Origin: Treponema sp.
Lineage (GTDB): Bacteria > Spirochaetota > Spirochaetia > Treponematales > Breznakiellaceae
Direction: 5' to 3'
Length of the DNA stretch: 54,186 bases
NCBI GenBank assembly: GCA_031266875.1
Contig: JAISAE010000084.1
Location: 1-54,186 of the forward strand
Positions 53,594 through 54,186 of this stretch are shown here, one piece after another. The position numbers were made by a program, and so were the translations under genes. The notes beneath the pieces are model-generated. The model was not told the origin of the DNA and did no database searches. It was given only the letters and a program-made list of their open reading frames with translations. Position 1 is the first letter of the stretch. Each line of letters begins with the position of its first letter.

Positions 53594-53626
53594 AACTTGG
53601 TATGGTGTCTGACACCATACCAAGTT
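53594..53626. terminator. Perfect 15-bp inverted repeat after potC
   Basis: AACTTGGTATGGTGT, loop CTG, ACACCATACCAAGTT. It follows a smaller GCGAG/CTCGC hairpin. No T-run follows (ATGCGGTC), so it may be a factor-dependent terminator, a 3'-end protector or a protein site. Confidence 0.7.
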
Positions 53627-53689
53627 ATGCGGTCTTTCGCCGCCTGCATGATGCGGGGTAAAACGGCAAATTTGGGCATAAATTTGTCG

Positions 53690-53718
53690 TTGACAGCCCT
53701 GACTGTATAATATATGGT
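53690..53718 (+). promoter_or_regulatory. Promoter of the last gene
   Basis: TTGACA (53690-53695), 17 bp, TATGGT (53713-53718). AAAGGA at 53727-53732 gives a good site for the ATG at 53741. Confidence 0.6.
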
Positions 53719-53740
53719 GTACCTACAAAGGATGGGAAAT

Positions 53741-54186
53741 ATGGATAATGAGTTTTTCACTATTTCATCACAAAAAAACCCCAGGATAACCGTTCGGGTT
53801 GCTGCCGGTCATTTTGCCACGAACAGTGCGCACCGGAGCCATTATATCGACATATTTGACTTGATGGCCAGCGCGTCAGTTGCGCGGGATGCGGCGCGTC
53901 AGCTTGCGGTGCCGTATCGCGTAAGTACCTTGGTAGACGCGATTGTATATATGGACAACACGGAAATTCTTGCCGCGTTCTTGGCTGACGAGCTTTTACA
54001 GGCGGGCATGAGTGTGATGAATGAAGGCAGCGAAATTCTGCTCCTGACGCCAATGGTCAGTTCTGACGGTCATTTTATTTTTCACCAGAATGTGCGGGAA
54101 AAGATTAAAGGCAAAAACGCTGTGCTTATGACAGCTTCGCTGTCAACCGGGGCGACAGTCAACCAAGTGCGGGAATGTCTTGACTA
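53741..54186 (+). CDS. Phosphoribosyltransferase-like protein (5' part)
   Basis: Open to the window edge; the 148 residues visible begin MDNEFFTISSQKNPRITVRV, then AGHFATNSAHRSHYIDIFDL. VDAIVYMDNTEILAAFLADE and GKNAVLMTASLSTGATVNQV resemble PRTase-fold proteins annotated in anaerobes as orotate phosphoribosyltransferase-like, with a degenerate PRPP loop. Real substrate unknown. AAAGGA precedes the ATG. It has its own promoter after the potC hairpin. Confidence 0.6.
   Translation, partial: MDNEFFTISSQKNPRITVRVAAGHFATNSAHRSHYIDIFDLMASASVARDAARQLAVPYRVSTLVDAIVYMDNTEILAAFLADELLQAGMSVMNEGSEILLLTPMVSSDGHFIFHQNVREKIKGKNAVLMTASLSTGATVNQVRECLD

Overview
The window looks like a piece of a free-living or gut-associated treponeme (Spirochaetota). 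This is inferred from gene content: the ispE-spoVG-tRNA-Gln-rplY block typical of spirochaetes, two SPOR-domain envelope genes, a lipoprotein with a relaxed lipobox, an RNB exonuclease, a PC4-like YdbC protein and carbohydrate uptake without its own ATPase. The base composition is balanced, and biosynthesis of histidine, purines, arginine, isoprenoids and glycogen is represented. This fits the metabolically rich treponemes of insect guts better than host-restricted pathogens. The species assignment is inference.

Layout. 1-11.3 kb: histidine genes hisG-hisB, an RNB-family ribonuclease and a CAP-domain secreted protein on the minus strand. A large repeat array follows, then purE-purC-purF on the plus strand, then a small treponemal protein, a binding protein and an aminotransferase on the minus strand. 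11.3-21.1 kb: a large surface lipoprotein with a 17-nt poly-C tract in its leader, a gene-free repeat zone, two small conserved proteins, argA, a Tiki/ChaN-like TPR protein, a CPBP protease and comF. 21.1-28.6 kb: a carbohydrate module in which a LacI regulator and a debranching-type glycosidase are divergent from a binding protein and two permeases, followed by a GntR/FCD regulator. 28.6-38.1 kb: a predicted outer-membrane protein, a UPF0158-GNAT protein, two SPOR proteins (one RlpA), the rplY-tRNA-spoVG-ispE block, and iorA-iorB-aminotransferase for aromatic amino-acid oxidation. 38.1-48.7 kb: pgi, argR, glgC, an acyl-CoA ligase, groL, rnhA, a ydbC-like gene and glyS. 48.7-54.2 kb: a decayed gene, a repeat array, a LacI regulator, potABC and the start of a phosphoribosyltransferase-like gene.

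The most distinctive property is a set of non-coding tandem arrays (1-115, 4942-5528, 14395-14893, 20705-21130, 38228-38753, 49205-49473). Each has its own unit sequence. Most units are 21-23 bp or 42 bp, and one array mixes 13- and 15-bp words. Several units are self-complementary. All sit between genes, often against a promoter or a stop codon. They are not CRISPRs, because there are no unique spacers. The second notable signal is the poly-C tract between a near-consensus promoter and the lipoprotein gene, which suggests phase variation. Several promoters lie so close to their start codons that the mRNAs would have almost no leader.

Limits: all function calls come from reading the protein sequences by eye. 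No database search, folding or codon statistics were run.
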